Positions 25,501 through 38,302 of a DNA stretch of 64,000 nucleotides are shown one piece after another (within the stretch, counting starts at the first letter, position 1; each line of letters starts with the position of its first letter). The translations under genes and the position numbers were made by a program. Origin of the DNA: Fragum whitleyi (Eukaryota; Mollusca; Bivalvia; Cardiida; Cardiidae); NCBI GenBank assembly GCA_948146395.1, contig OX411545.1, positions 16,295,526 to 16,359,525 of the forward strand, written 5' to 3'. The notes under the pieces are model-generated. The model was not told the origin of the DNA, made no database searches, and worked only from the letters and a program-made list of their open reading frames with translations.

Positions 25501-26323
25501 TTCTTCTGACATATAGGAGTTGCTAATAAGCGGATTTCTCTGTATTAAGCACAAAGTTCTAGTTTGACAGAATCTGAAAGTTCTCTATTTGCCTAATTGT
25601 TTACTTGATTAGCAGATTAAGAATGTGATTAAGTTAAGTTTAATTACAAATTATTTGTTATCATATAATTTATGTCTTATTGCTTCAATTTTAATCTTCA
25701 TACTATGATACTGAAGCACACGAATACAATAAATGAAAGGAGAGAAAACAGAAATATTTTTGAGGGTAGGCTCCGTACCCCCTTCAAAAGAAATCAACTG
25801 AGGAAAGGAATAACTGAAGTACATGTAGCATATATATTTTTTCACTTTGATTGATGTTAAACTAGGGTGCCCTCGATAATACAATAGCACTTACAAATGT
25901 GAAAATGTAAAAGTAAGTCTAATGAAAGTGAGTTTAATAAATTGTTTTGAAATTTTATAAATTGTTTTGAACTTAACATTATTTTATTTTGTGTCGCATT
26001 GAAATAAATATGTATAAATCAGTTTAAAAGCAATCCGTGAGATTTTAAATACTCTGTGACTTGGAAACCACTACATGACCGAAAACTGATTATACCAGGA
26101 TACAATAATCAAAGGAAACAAATATTTTGTTTATTTGTTTTTGACCTTTAGTTTCTTTTTTCTAACAAGACAGATTGGTGTTATGAAAATACATAGCCAC
26201 ATTTAACTCCCTGACTGGCCATCGAAAAAAAAAAAATATAAAAAAAAAAAAAAAAAAATCGACCTACCGACCCTATTTCAAATTTTCATACAATAGGAAA
26301 CACACATATTTTTTTTTTTGGCC
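22595..26323. mobile_element. Harbinger-like DNA element, 3729 bp, TAA target duplication
   Basis: The ends are GGCCAAAAAAAAAATTAGGT and its near-inverse ending TTTTTTTTTTTGGCC, extended by TGTGTTTCC against GGAAACACA. TAA flanks both sides (22592-22594 and 26324-26326), the 3-bp TWA duplication typical of PIF/Harbinger elements. Removing the element restores a normal array unit. No transposase or Myb-like protein could be recognised in its short open frames, so it is probably non-autonomous. Two copies of the CRE-like octamer TGACGTCA occur inside (about 23431 and 24993). Confidence 0.85.
24232..24422. mobile_element. MITE nested inside the Harbinger-like element
   Basis: GGGCCTGTTTCATCAAAACA on the left pairs with TGTTTTGATGAAACTTGCCCC on the right, and GACGTATTTTTGTCTTAC pairs loosely further in. 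About 190 bp, no coding capacity. Confidence 0.8.
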
Positions 26324-27048
26324 TAAGCATATGGATCTAAAATAAAATAGCTAAAATCATGAATGTAGGGTCACCAGATGCGTAGCATTAGGGGGGAGGG
26401 GGTAGTACTTTGGATCAATTTTGTAATCTTTAACCTTATTCTTCTCCTGGATCAGAAACCCTACAGACTTAAAAATTGTCATGGGTGATCAATATATTGA
26501 CCTTAATAAAAATAGCTAAAATGATGACTGTTTGGTCACCAGGTGCTGAGTTTCTTGGAGAGGGGGTAGTACTTTTGATCGTTGTTGAAATCTTTAAACT
26601 TCTTCTAATGAATCAGGAGTCCTACAGACTTGAAAATTGGTATGGATGATCAGCATATGGACATATGAATTGAATTAGCTAAAATCACGACTGTAGATTC
26701 ACCAGGTGCAGAGCATCTTGGGGGAGGGGGGAGTGCTTGGTTGAGAATTTTGAATCCCACAGCCTTTATATTTGACATGGATTGATCAACTCATAAAAGA
26801 AAACTTTAAAAGTCTCAGACTCAGCCTGTATATCTGGCATAGATTAGCTGATCACAACCTTTTATGAAAAAGCTTAGATAAATAATGGACCAGGGGAGGA
26901 GCAGAGGGGGGGGAAGGATTATTTCAAATGTTATCTGATTGAATAAGTGAAAATCTCCTTTTCTGTAGTTGCATGGACATACCTAGGTAATGAAGCTTTT
27001 TTCTCAGGTGAGCGCACCCAGGGCCAACGGCAAAAACGGCCCTCTTGT

Positions 27049-27835
27049 TTGGCTCTAGTGGACAAAGTCCAGCAGGCAATTGTCATGACCCTTTGCCCAC
27101 TGTGCATCAGTGTGTTCGTGCATCCTTGAGTGTGTAAACTTTTTCTTTGAACATCTTCTCTGAAACTACTGATCAGAATTCAACCAAATTTTACAAAAAT
27201 GATGCTTTGGACATGCTCTTTTAGATTGCTTCTTTTAATCCTGATTGGGTTGATATCTTTGGTTCTACAGGCTATTAAATCACAAAAAAGAGGGCCCCTG
27301 ATGGTGAAATATAAAAGAATCTTCTTCTCTAAAACTACTGATCAGAATTCAACCAAATTTCACAGGAATGATGCTTAGGACATGCTCTTTTAGATTCCTT
27401 CTATTAATCCTTATTTGGGCTGATTTCCTGGGTTTTACAGGCTGCAGCGTCACCTGAAAAAGCCCTATATTGTAACATAAAAATATTCTTCTCAGAAACT
27501 ACTGGTTAGAATTCAACCAAATTTTCCAGTCATGAAATTTAAGACATGCTCTCTTAGATTTTTTCCTGAAATTGTGATTGAGGTAAAACATGGGTATTGT
27601 CAAGTCAGCTAAAAAAGGTACCATAATGACAAAATTTAAAATAAATATCTTCTCTGAATTGAATTTTTGGGTGCAAATGATTGATTTTAGGAGTGTTCTT
27701 TGGATAGACCTCTCTCTTATATCTTGGTGATTATGTTGCTGTATCATAGAAAAAGGGGCTTTTGTGATGCAACATTTCTTGTAACCACAACCTGTACATG
27801 TATTGACAGATTTCATGAAACTTTCATTATATGCT
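27049..27835. repeat. Diverged array-bearing repeat
   Basis: It starts GGCTCTAGTGGACAAAGTCC, then about three units of 170-180 bp with CTTCTCTGAAACTACTGATC. Older and more diverged than the neighbouring arrays. Confidence 0.7.
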
Positions 27836-27837
27836 AC

Positions 27838-28071
27838 TTAACCCTTGTCATGCTGAATAAATTTTGGCCAAAGATTTTCATCAAAATCAAAGGGCAAAAA
27901 GCACTGTAGGTCAATTTTTATTTGAAAAACTAAATCTATCGACAAATCTGGTTTGAAAGTCAGAAACAGGTGGTGTAGACTAACATTAGACTGCACATAT
28001 GTGCAGGCTGATGTTTGTCTTTAGCTCCTGCCAAAGCAGGAATATTCCGGGATCAGCATGACAAGGGTTAA
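27838..28071. mobile_element. TTAA MITE (TTAACCCTTGTCATGCTGAA family), copy 1
   Basis: It opens TTAACCCTTGTCATGCTGAA and closes GATCAGCATGACAAGGGTTAA, inverted ends of about 20 bp with TTAA at the border, as in piggyBac-type MITEs. An internal palindrome CTGCACATATGTGCAG is shared by the family. Confidence 0.88.
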
Positions 28072-28165
28072 CAGATGATGCACACATTAAACCTCTTTGA
28101 AATGTAATCCTGTGTCATGGAAAAAGGGAACATTCATTTAAAATTATTTGTTGACTTAAGATTTT

Positions 28166-30345
28166 TAGCTCATGTGAGCACACATGCTTAAGGAGAGCTT
28201 TTAGGATCACCTTGAGTCCGTCCTGCGTTGGCTGTCTTCAACAATTTTAAAAACGTCTTCTTCTCCTGAACCACTGGTCCAATTTCAATGAAACTTTGCC
28301 AGAATGTTTCTTGGGTGACCCTCTTTAAGAATTGTTGGCAAAATTCTGATTGGCCAATAAATATGGGCATGGCATTTTTAGCTCCACTGGCTGAAAGCCA
28401 CTGGGGCTATTGTCATGGCGTTGTGTCCGTCGTGCGTCCGTCCGTCCGTGCGTGCGTGCGTGCGGTCGTAAACTTTTCTTTAAAAATCTTCTCCTCAGAA
28501 ACTACTGGATGGATTTCAACCAAACTTCACAGGAAGGATCCTTGGGTGACCCTCTTTCAAAGTTGTTCAAGAAATTTTGATCCAATGAAAAACATGGATT
28601 TAATGGGCGTGGCTAATTTCCAAATATGGTAAAAAGTGAGTTTTCACAGATTCAAATCAATGGATACCAATTAAATTTTACATGAATGATCCTTGGGTGA
28701 TCCTTTATCAGTCTACCAAAATTTATTGTGATCAGATGAAAAATATGCATTTTATGGGCGGAGGTCATTTCTCTATATGTTATATAGTGGAATCTTTAAA
28801 AATCATTTTCTCAGAATGTAATCGATGGATATCAACCAAATTTCACTGGAATTATTCTCGAGTGACCCTTTATCAGTCTTACAAATATTATTGTGATCTG
28901 ATGAAAAATATGCATTTTATGGGCAGAGGTCATTTCTCTATATGTTATATAGTGGAAACTTTGAAAATCATTTTCTCAGAGTATAACTGATGGATATCAA
29001 CCAAATTTCACTGGAATGATCCTTGAGTGACCCTTTATCAGTGTACCAAAAATAATTTTGATTGGATGAAAAATATGCATTTTATGGGCAGAGGTCATTT
29101 CTCTATATGTTATATAGTGGAAAATTTGAAAATCATTTTCTCAGAATCTGATTTTTGGATATCACTAAATTTCACAGGAATGATCCTTGAGTGACCCTAT
29201 ATCAGTGTATCAAGAATTATTTTGATTGGATAAAAAATATACATTTTATTGGTGGAGGTCAATTCTCAATATGTTAAATAGTGGAAACTATGAAAAACAT
29301 TTTCTCAGAATGCAACAGATGGATATCAATCAAACATTTTGGTATGATCTTTGGGTGACCCATTATCATGCAGCCACAAATTATTTTGATTTGATGAAAA
29401 TATGTCTTTTAATAGCAGAGGTCATTTCTCTATCTGTTATATAGTTGAAACTTTGAAAATCATTTTTCAACATCAGTAGAACCCCAAATATCTAAAAATC
29501 TATAGTCAAAAGATTTATTTGCTTTTACAAGAATTTCAAGCCTGTGGAGCGACTCAAGCCATTCATGGCTTTCTAGTTTACTTGAAATCTTTGAACGACA
29601 TCTCTTCCTGAACCACTCGGCTGATTTCAATGAATCTTTACCAGAATGTTCCTTAGGTGACCCCTTTTCAAAAATTATTTGCAAAGTTTTTATTGGCCGG
29701 TAGGTGGTCGTATTGACCTCATCTTCTCCATCTGTCTGTCCATCCCTCATATTTCCCTCCATCTGTCAGGTCATCTGTACGTCCATACTGGGCAGGGCTT
29801 ATTTTGAACCCGAAATGTTTGAACGACATCTCCTCCTGAACCACTGGGCAGAATTAAATGAAACTAAAGCAGAATGTACCTTGGATGGCCCTCTTCAAAA
29901 ATTGAATGTAAAATTTTGATTGCCCAATTAATATTGGCAAGGCAGGGGGTACTTATTTTGAGCCCAAAATGTTTGAACAACATCCCATCCAGACCCACTG
30001 GTAGGATTTCAATGAAACTTTACCAAAATGTACCTAAGGTGACCCTTTTCAAAAATTGTCCGCATTTTGATTGGCCAATAAATATGGGAATGGCAGACAG
30101 GGCATTTTTTGAGCCCTAAATTTTATTAGCAACATCTGAAGCACTGGGCCGATTTCAATGAAACTTTACCAGAATATTCCTTGGATAACCCTTTTTTAGA
30201 AAATTGTTTGTGAAATTTTGATTGACTCATTAATATGGGAATTGCAGGGCAGGGCTTATTTTGAGCCTGAAATCTTTGATTGACATCTCCTGTCTGAACC
30301 ACATTCAGGTGACAGTTTAGGGCCATTCTGGCACTCTTGTTTTAC
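28166..30345. repeat. Array-bearing repeat with a nested array
   Basis: It starts TTTAGCTCATGTGAGCACAC and ends GGCACTCTTGTTTTA. Units contain CTCCTCCTGAACCACTGGG and ATGAAACTTTACCAGAATGT. It is interrupted at 28378-29577 by another repeat family. Confidence 0.85.
28378..29577. repeat. Array-bearing repeat (TCCACTGGCTGAAAGCCA family), long copy
   Basis: The same element as 16503-17045 but with about six or seven units of roughly 130-140 bp (ATGATCCTTGAGTGACCC, ATTTCTCTATATGTTATATAG) instead of two or three. The whole element is inserted inside another array. Confidence 0.88.
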
Positions 30346-30539
30346 CTTAAAAGTTTAAAATTTGCATTTTCAAAATGAAATCTGACTCATGAAAAGTGCG
30401 CTTTTTTATTTTAATTTTCTTGGTATTTACACCAAGTTTGTTTTTAATTCAGCATGACAAGAGTTAATAGGTGAATATATACATTCAACTTATCTTAAAT
30501 CCATTGATATTTTATTCACCCATTTGTATATTTTAACAG

Positions 30540-30694
30540 GTTGGCTGACGAGTTTGAGAACCACAGTAAAACAGCTTTAGGAGATCCAGACTTTTACCTT
30601 GGAAATCCAGTAAATGCGTACCTGTTTGTCAAACATTTCACACTGGATTGGGACAGAGATATAGAAGTAGCACTGAAAAACAACAGTAGAGACG
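30540..30694 (+). CDS. P4HA: P4HA exon 2: N-terminal domain
   Basis: The acceptor is TTTTAACAG|G and the donor GACG|GTATGT. It completes codon 62 (Lys) and encodes residues 63-113. The peptide continues the dimerisation region (LADEFENHSK) into the conserved GNPVNAYLFVKHF stretch, where vertebrate proteins have HPVNAFKLMKR, then LDWDRDIE. Two N-glycosylation sequons are visible (NHS near 69, NNS near 109), which suits an ER-luminal protein. It is separated from exon 1 by a 20.2 kb intron. It ends in phase 1. Confidence 0.93.
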
Positions 30695-30792
30695 GTATGT
30701 GAATGATTGTTTGGCCTGTGTGTGACATTTCCAACAATTTCATGTGCTTGTGATGGAAAGAAATTGAGCAACCTGGATAATCCCTAGGTTGA

Positions 30793-30862
30793 TGACTCAG
30801 TGTGAAATGGTTGAAACTGCCTATTAATATTCAGGTAGTTACAACCATTTTAGTGCTGAGCC
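30793..30862. repeat. Short palindromic MITE (GGCTCAGTG family)
   Basis: GACTCAGTGTGAAATGGTTG pairs with CAACCATTTTAGTGCTGAGCC. It lies about 100 nt downstream of exon 2. Confidence 0.8.
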
Positions 30863-31248
30863 ATGGAGGTGCATTTAGAATATTCAGTGTACAGTAGTAT
30901 ACATTGACTGGCGAGCCTGTCTCAATCTATCGATACAGAGACAGATAAAACCTAATGTAAGCATGGAAATCACTGGTCCGTTGTATCCTCTCATTTCATT
31001 GGTCAAAGCATTTTGAAGGCTCTGATAAGTCGGATTATTTATGGGCGTGGCGTGTTTTAACTGAAGAAAGGGAAAGTCAGGAATTTATTTTTTTCATTTT
31101 TTTTGAAGAACTAGAAAAAAATACGATATATTATAAAGATTTCGGATAAATAATTTCTTCTCCAATTAGAATTCATTATACTTTTTGAAGAAATTCGGCT
31201 TTCCATTTTGCTATAGTTTGGACGTTTGTTTGTCAAAGTTGCTAGTTT

Positions 31249-31577
<329 letters not shown>

Positions 31578-31579
31578 GA

Positions 31580-32914
31580 AGGCTTAAGGTACATTACAGT
31601 GCATCGCAATTCGAATATAAAACCTTTAAATTTCAGCCCTATGAAAAACGAATTGTTATTAGGATGACAAATTCGTCGCCCAACGCTGACAATCTCTCTA
31701 TCTGTATTAGATAAATGGAACGTTAGTGAAAAGGGGAAATGTTTGATTCATATCTTAACATTATTCTTTCAAACTTTATTTTAATTCAAAATAAATTTGT
31801 TGAACTCAGTACCTATAAATCTTGTTGTTGCTATCGGTTCCATTTTTATATCAATCCATTTCAGAAGAAGGCTAAAGATAAAAGTATTTCAATGTTTAAA
31901 ATAATACATTTCCCACTGTTTTATATTAGTTAAGAGACGTATGTTTTTATCATTGAAGGACAAAGGCCATGCACAAAACCATATAATAACGCAGACAGAA
32001 TTAAGGGTCAATTACAGTTAAATTCCTGATTTCAACATAAAGATGAAAGAGACCGCGGTCTTGGAATCGCGTGTCATGTATATTCAGAGTGAAACATCTT
32101 GGCTCCCTTCTTTCGGAAACATGTATAGGATAAATATTTCTTATTCTCTCTTTCTATTCGATTGAAATGATTTCCCAGATTTTTTTAGTTTATTTTATTC
32201 TCGATGGGCCACTTAAATCACGAAAGTATAGTTAGAATAAAACTGTAGTTGCGCGGCTTTGGTAGCACATCGACGATTAATTATCCAAATTCTTTTTCTT
32301 GTGAAAACTGAGCGGTATTTGAACAATAGAAATTTTCACTATCTAAGTAATCTAACGTATCTATTTTAATTTTTTTGCATTTGAAAAAAATGGAACCTGA
32401 ACCTTATGACAGAATACATACTTTAATTGCATGTTTAAACGAACATGAAGATTTTTTTTTTTTTGTAAATGAAAATTGTTGACTCTTTTTCACTTACTCC
32501 TTCTCGTCTCGCGCTGTCTGATAAGTGTTTATGAATTTCCCTATATCGCAACACGAGCAACATAACAGAAAACCTGTAGAATATTCTAGAAAAATTCCTC
32601 ATTGTCCATTAATTTTCCGGTTCCGTATACGACTCTCTTTTTCGGCAGTCAGTGAAATACTCATTTATGTCAGAAAATAAACAATTTCACGCCGAATAAA
32701 AAGTAGATAATGTGTTAATTGGATAAAAAAAACAAGAAAAAGACTTTGTTTGGTTTATTTGTAAAAATGTTTTACGGCGAAGCGTGATAAAGTTCAGAAT
32801 TTATGAAAATTTAATGCTTTCCATGCAAAATGGGTTTCTCATCTTTCGATGCCAATCAACCACAAACATTACAATCGGGAAAAAAGAACAAAAATCTCTT
32901 TCATGTAACCAATA
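31580..32914. other. Intron 2 sequence, no feature seen
   Basis: AT-rich sequence with no exon-like segment. A small palindrome GACCGCGGTC lies near 32051. Confidence 0.4.
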
Positions 32915-32919
32915 ACCCT

Positions 32920-33600
32920 CACTGTATGGAAACACTGTACGGTAGTTTGCAACCTTATATTCAAAATGGCGGATAGGCGTTCGTGAAAAAGTAAGTGTTC
33001 TTTATTTTTGTTCGATATTACTATAATCTGTCATCCTGTAATAGAATGACAACATTTACACCATGATAATTTATATAAACCGTTGCGTACAGATTTTTCA
33101 TTCGAAATTCAAACCGGTGAGTACAAATATTTCCTTATACCGCACTGTTCAGTGATTTAGTTTCGGTTTTAACTGTAGCGTACACCATCGAATTTTTCAA
33201 GTGTCTGTATTTCCTAGACAAGGGGCTAGATCCAATACATTTTGGGTCATATTTAGGGAGATACCTTGTCCCCATCCACCGCCACATTTGATTTTGCTGG
33301 TGCGGTCATTTTAGGGAAAATATGGCAATTTCTACTATCGTTTAGCGCTTCAATTTTTAATGTCATCAAAACACAATGTTTGAAGCTGTTTTACACACAG
33401 ACGGTGCTATAGGATGTTTAATCATTAGGTACGATGGATACTGTATTCAAAGCTGATTACGTAAATGTTGTCATTATTTTACAGGATGATAGATTAAATC
33501 AACATCGAACAAAAATAAAGAACACTTACTTTTTCACGAACGCCTATCCGCCATTTTGAATATACTGTTGCAAACTACCGTACAGTGTTTCCATACAGTG
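32920..33600. mobile_element. 681-bp non-autonomous element with about 95-bp TIRs and 5-bp TSD
   Basis: The left arm starts CACTGTATGGAAACACTGTA and is repeated, inverted and almost identical for about 95 bp (looser to about 125), at the right end. The direct repeat ACCCT flanks both sides (32915-32919 and 33601-33605). No coding capacity. High arm identity suggests a recent insertion. Confidence 0.9.
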
Positions 33601-34725
33601 ACCCTGTTACAAGAATTATTTAATCAGTGGTCTCAATGTTTTCGTTGCAAACGCAAGCTAATGTTACATTTGAAAGAAATTGTGTAAATAGAAGTTTTTC
33701 TTATCATTTTTAAATTTCTTTTCTCGTATGAAATGAGACTGGTCATCAAAATAAAAAAGTTCTATAAGTGAACAAATAGCGGTAGAATATTATTTAATAA
33801 AGCCATCTCCTTCCCATCTTCACGAGACAAGGGATATTGAAGCGATAGTAAGTAAAACGTTCGTAACCCTGGGTTCGATAAGATATTTCCTTCCAATAAA
33901 CTCCGCCCCTCTTGGGCATGCGCATTTGTTACCATGCAGAAACCTGCATGGTAAAAATTAGGTTTTTCCTGTCCCAGTATCGGAGGGTAGCGTAGATGGA
34001 ACAGGTTCACCAGTCTATAGTATACATAAGCAAAAGGCTTTACATAGAGCACAAAGTCTTTAGAAATGAATTTGTTTGGAAAGTGTCATGCACATGGTCT
34101 TTTCTTGGCACCCACATGAAATTGTTGGAAATGTCATGCACAGGCTCATTTATTATATGATATGATGGCAAAATGTATTTAATTTATCTTGTCTGTTTTT
34201 TTTTCAAAATCTTCAACTGGTCCAATTGAGATTGCAGATGTTAATTTAATAGCTGGGCAACTCAAAATAAAACTATCCTATGAGTATGTGGTAGAAAATA
34301 TTTTTGTAAAGAAGAATGTTTTATAAAATTTTTAGATCTAGGTTCACAGCAAATAAATTCATAGATTCTCAAATCAGTCCATTCATTAATTAAGCTGTTT
34401 TCGGATAAAACCTGCAGTACTGTTACTTTGTTGTCATTAGGGTTGGCTAAGGTGTTCCCATAGGCATTTGAGTGACAAACAATAACTTTAATTATATTTC
34501 TGTGGTTACTGGAAGCTATCTTCTCAAAACTTGTCATATGTGTTCACAAAGGCTATCCAGACTATCAAGGGGGGTGACTCTGAATGCATACTTTTCGTTA
34601 TCCATCACTTGCATTTGAGTGTTGGCTTCTGTAGGGTGTGTTCGTGTTTATCTAAATGTGTTAATTGTTTGTGTATGTGTCTTATCCAACAAAGCATTTA
34701 ATAAAAATCTTCTTAGTCTTAGAGA

Positions 34726-35240
34726 TAAGGTAGTATCCTTAATGTTTTTTTGAGGTGTATTGAGGATTAACAGTAGATTATCATTTTGATAAACTCGACA
34801 CCTGCTTACCAGTGAAATTATCCAAAATGTTTAGCCCATTTTCTTTTATTTTACCCTATCCATTGTTATTTAAGCCAAGCCTAAAAAGTGGCATCATCAT
34901 GAATGCTGCATAGCAATCAAGTGCAAAATGTCACATCTTAAGAAAATTTGTCCTAAAATTTTCACATTTTGTCTCATTAATGCATTAAAGAAATCGAATA
35001 AATATAGCTTTTGTTTTTCACTTAATGAATTATAAATGGATCTAACACTGAAACAAACGACTATACTCTATTCAATATGGATTTCAAGCAAATTCTATCT
35101 AAAATTTTTTTTGATTTCATCTTGTTATATTCAAGCATTTTGCATTCAACCAAACAATTTCATTAGGAAACCTCTGTCAACATTGTGAAAGTCCATGAGT
35201 TCCAAAATGTTGCTGAATAATTACAGGTCCACTACCTTAA
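34726..35240. mobile_element. MITE, TTAAGGTAGTGG family, larger relative
   Basis: TAAGGTAGTATCCTTAATG at the left and GGTCCACTACCTTAA at the right. The right portion (CATTAGGAAACCTCTGTCAA onward) matches the 165-bp copies. It ends 107 nt before exon 3. Confidence 0.7.
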
Positions 35241-35347
35241 GGAGCTGTTTGATCTGTATTTACAATGTTACTTTTGACCTATCTGTCTGAATACTTAGGA
35301 TATTTACCATAGAAAGTTTAATTTGATAATTTTTTCCATTATTTTAG

Positions 35348-35509
35348 AATTAAATGTGAAAGTACAACAACTGAAGCAGTATTTACCAACCTATGAAGAC
35401 TTGACGGGGTCGGTGAATGCTCTGTTACGACTTCAGGATACCTACAAACTAGACACAACAGAAATAGCTCAGGGAAATGTTGGAGGAACAAAATCTACAG
35501 AATTAACAG
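35348..35509 (+). CDS. P4HA: P4HA exon 3: entry to the substrate-binding domain
   Basis: The acceptor is TCCATTATTTTAG|AA and the donor ACAG|GTAAGA. It completes codon 114 (Glu) and encodes residues 115-167. It holds one of the strongest family signatures, NALLRLQDTYKLDTTEIAQG (vertebrate form: KALLRLQDTYNLDTDTISKG). This motif leads into the PSB domain, which in vertebrates begins about here and is built from TPR-like helices. It ends in phase 1, so the next exon must supply two bases; both E4a and E4b do. Confidence 0.95.
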
Positions 35510-35579
35510 GTAAGAATAAACCCTTATCCTGCTGAATATAAATTTCTGTCTCAGACAAATGTACACTTTTTTTTAACAA

Positions 35580-38160
35580 TTGTACCATAGAATTTTACAA
35601 AATTAATAGAGGTATTTCACGTAATTATCTCCCTTGCGTACTCTCCAGTCAAATTTACATAACAATGCAAACGAGGGGGCGTCCTTCTTTTCTCCACTCT
35701 TTATTTCATTGAAATTTATCCGAATAAATCAGTCGATTTCAACTATTAATAAAATAAATCATTAATCTCTTATAATTCAAACCAATACTTAAATGTCATT
35801 AGAAGCTATTTCGACCGCTTTAAGTAATTTTTATTTTTAAATATTGACAAAAAGCGACGTTTGATTTTAGTTGGGTGGAATGAATTGCAAAATAACTCTT
35901 CAGAGTTTATCCACTTGATGAATTTATATTTGGTCGAAACAGATATCCTCCATTAAAAAATCAACCGTTTTGAGAAATCACTTCAATATGATAGTTTTTA
36001 TGGATTTCTTTCATTTTGATAATTCATTTTCATTATTTCAATACTAGAACTAGTCATATTTCGTCACAAATTGGTCGTAATTGATTAACTAAAAAATACA
36101 AAAAAAGATTAAAATAAAGAGATAATAAAAAACAGACAACAAAAACGGCAGACGACAGAATGCAAATTCGACACATGTTTTTTTTTTCCTCTCTCTCTAA
36201 CGAAAAATAAAAAAAAACACGGAACCATATCGAGAGTGAAAGCTAATGTGAAAAGGGGAGAAATAGTTCCACCGTAGGTTAATTATTACGAGTTGCTATT
36301 TCACTTTAATAATGATTCAAATTTGAACACATACTTGCATTGGGAAGGACTTTTTAATACATTGGAAACGTGCATTCGCTGTTTTGAAATTAGAGATTTG
36401 TAGTTCTGAATTTCACTTGATTTCTTTTCGTACAGCCTTTTTTTTAACACTCACCTCTTACGAATCCAATTAATTTTCCAAATTCATGAATTATTGAACG
36501 CATTATTTAGATACCCCTTTTATGGATATATATTGATCTTGAAGATGTGGTAGAAGTTAAATACGATTACGTAATACCATATGTCACATACGACGCTTAA
36601 TTGTCGCCAGTACAATGTTTATTAAGCGCACGTGTTGTAACTTATAACTGCTGCCTTAGTGTTTTACCGCTTCTTTGATCTGGGGTCTATAGCATATTGA
36701 AAAACCCTTTCTAAAATCATAAACAAACGTGAAGATTTTATTCAGCCCTACATCTTTTAACGCTTAAGTTTTATCAAGCAATATGAAAAATAACAGTGCT
36801 GCAGGGGGCTTGTGCTAAAATATTTTAACGATTCTAAATGAGTATCAGATATATGGCCCCTATACGATAAAAACATTAATCTAACTTTAACTTAGTCTGG
36901 TCTATCTGTGCTTTTTAAAAAATACCACGTATTTATCTATTTAATATTATCATTAAATATTTCCTTAGTATGAAAATTTCTTGTGCAAAAAAAAAAAAAA
37001 AAAAAAAAACGCTGTTGTGAATAGATAACATTTTCACAAAGAAATATATATTGCATGGTCAAAATACATTGTATCACATATGTCTACTTTTCCTCAATCA
37101 TGATTCACAGAGTGAAAGATCGTCAGTGTGTTGGTTTCAGTTTTCTCTTTGCCACGAAGTTTCAACAGCGCAATATCACAAACAATCTATGAAAACGAGG
37201 TGGCGTATTTGGTTGGATTATTCGTTCAACGATTTATTTATTTATTTTATTTTTTATTATTACTTTTTGCAAGAATACATTTCCTTGTCTCAGTGTGTTA
37301 ATTACAATGTGATGGTAATTATGTTTTAAACAAAGACATTACTATATAAAAAAATGATTGAGAAGGCTACGTATTTTTTATGCCCCCGATAGGGAGGCAT
37401 CATAAATTTGACTTGTCCGTCCGTCCGTCTGTACGTCTGTCCGTCCGTCCGTCATTCCGTCCAAAAACTTTAACATTGGCCATAACTTCCTTATTACTTA
37501 ACATATTCGCATCATACTTTACCACAACATTCCTTGGTACATTACCTTTCTGTAGGCACATACTTTGGTGACCTTGACCCCTGGATGACCTTGACCTTCA
37601 ACATAGATTGGCCATAATTTAAAATCAAAGCGGTGTCGGGGGCATTGTCATCTTACAGTGACAGCTCTTGTTTTTTCTTTGTTTTTTAGTAATACATGTA
37701 TTGGTATTTTAATGAAAAGAGCGAAATAAATGATAAGATCTGAATTTAAAAAAAGGGAATAATATACGAATAAATATAATTCAAAGACAAATGTTGATGA
37801 CAAAATTTAAAAAAAAAGGTCAGTACATAATTACCAACAAGAAATACACAATACTTCTTCATAGGTCAGGAACGCGAAATAGAGTTAGATTAATATAAGT
37901 TAATCAAAAGCAAAAAATAGAAAAATGACAAAAATAAGCATGAAGAATTAAAGCACAAAAACTACATTCTAATTATGTATAAAAATAACTTTAATTTCGT
38001 TTGTAACGACGAGTATTTTGTGGTTTAAAATATATTATTTTTCTATAAATTATTACTGGACTAAAATGACAATGCCCCCTCGTTTGTATAAGGGGCGGAG
38101 TCGAGAGATTTCCGCGCATGCGTAGACTTATGTGAAATAGGTCTATTAATTTTGTCTTAC
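35580..38160. other. Intron 3 segment, possibly an old element
   Basis: TGCAAACGAGGGGGC near 35664 and GCCCCCTCGTTTGTA near 38082 are inverted partners 2.4 kb apart. This may mark a large degraded transposon, but I found no target duplication or protein remnant. It includes a poly-A run at about 36989. Confidence 0.35.
37380..37672. mobile_element. MITE-like repeat with ATGCCCCCGA ends
   Basis: It starts TATGCCCCCGATAGGGAGGC, has a GTCCGTCCGTCC tract and the phrase GTGACCTTGACC, and closes near GTGTCGGGGGCATTGTCAT. A related element is at 62139. Confidence 0.75.
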
Positions 38161-38302
38161 AAAAATCAAGTAGAAATCAGTTAGTATAGATTAAGATAAG
38201 ACTGCATGTCTGTGCAGGCTTATCTTAGTCTATTCTGCCTGCCAAAGCTTTGGATATAGTAGGAATATGTTGGGAACAGTAGGAGAATGGTAAAACTACA
38301 TG

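Larger units (their letters stand above)
21633..27048. repeat. Array-bearing repeat (TAGCTCACCTGAGC family), split by a 3.7 kb insertion
   Basis: It starts TAGCTCACCTGAGCACAACG and ends near GGTGAGCGCACCCAGGGCC. Units of 160-180 bp contain CCACCAGGTGCGGAGCACCA and TTCTTCTTCTGAACC. Units run to 22594 and resume at 26324, with the foreign DNA between. Confidence 0.9.
10350..30539 (+). other. P4HA intron 1 (20.2 kb), filled with nested repeats
   Basis: This intron separates the signal-peptide exon from exon 2. Nearly all of it consists of nested transposable elements and tandem arrays listed separately. I found no additional exon-like open segment with family similarity. Confidence 0.8.
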
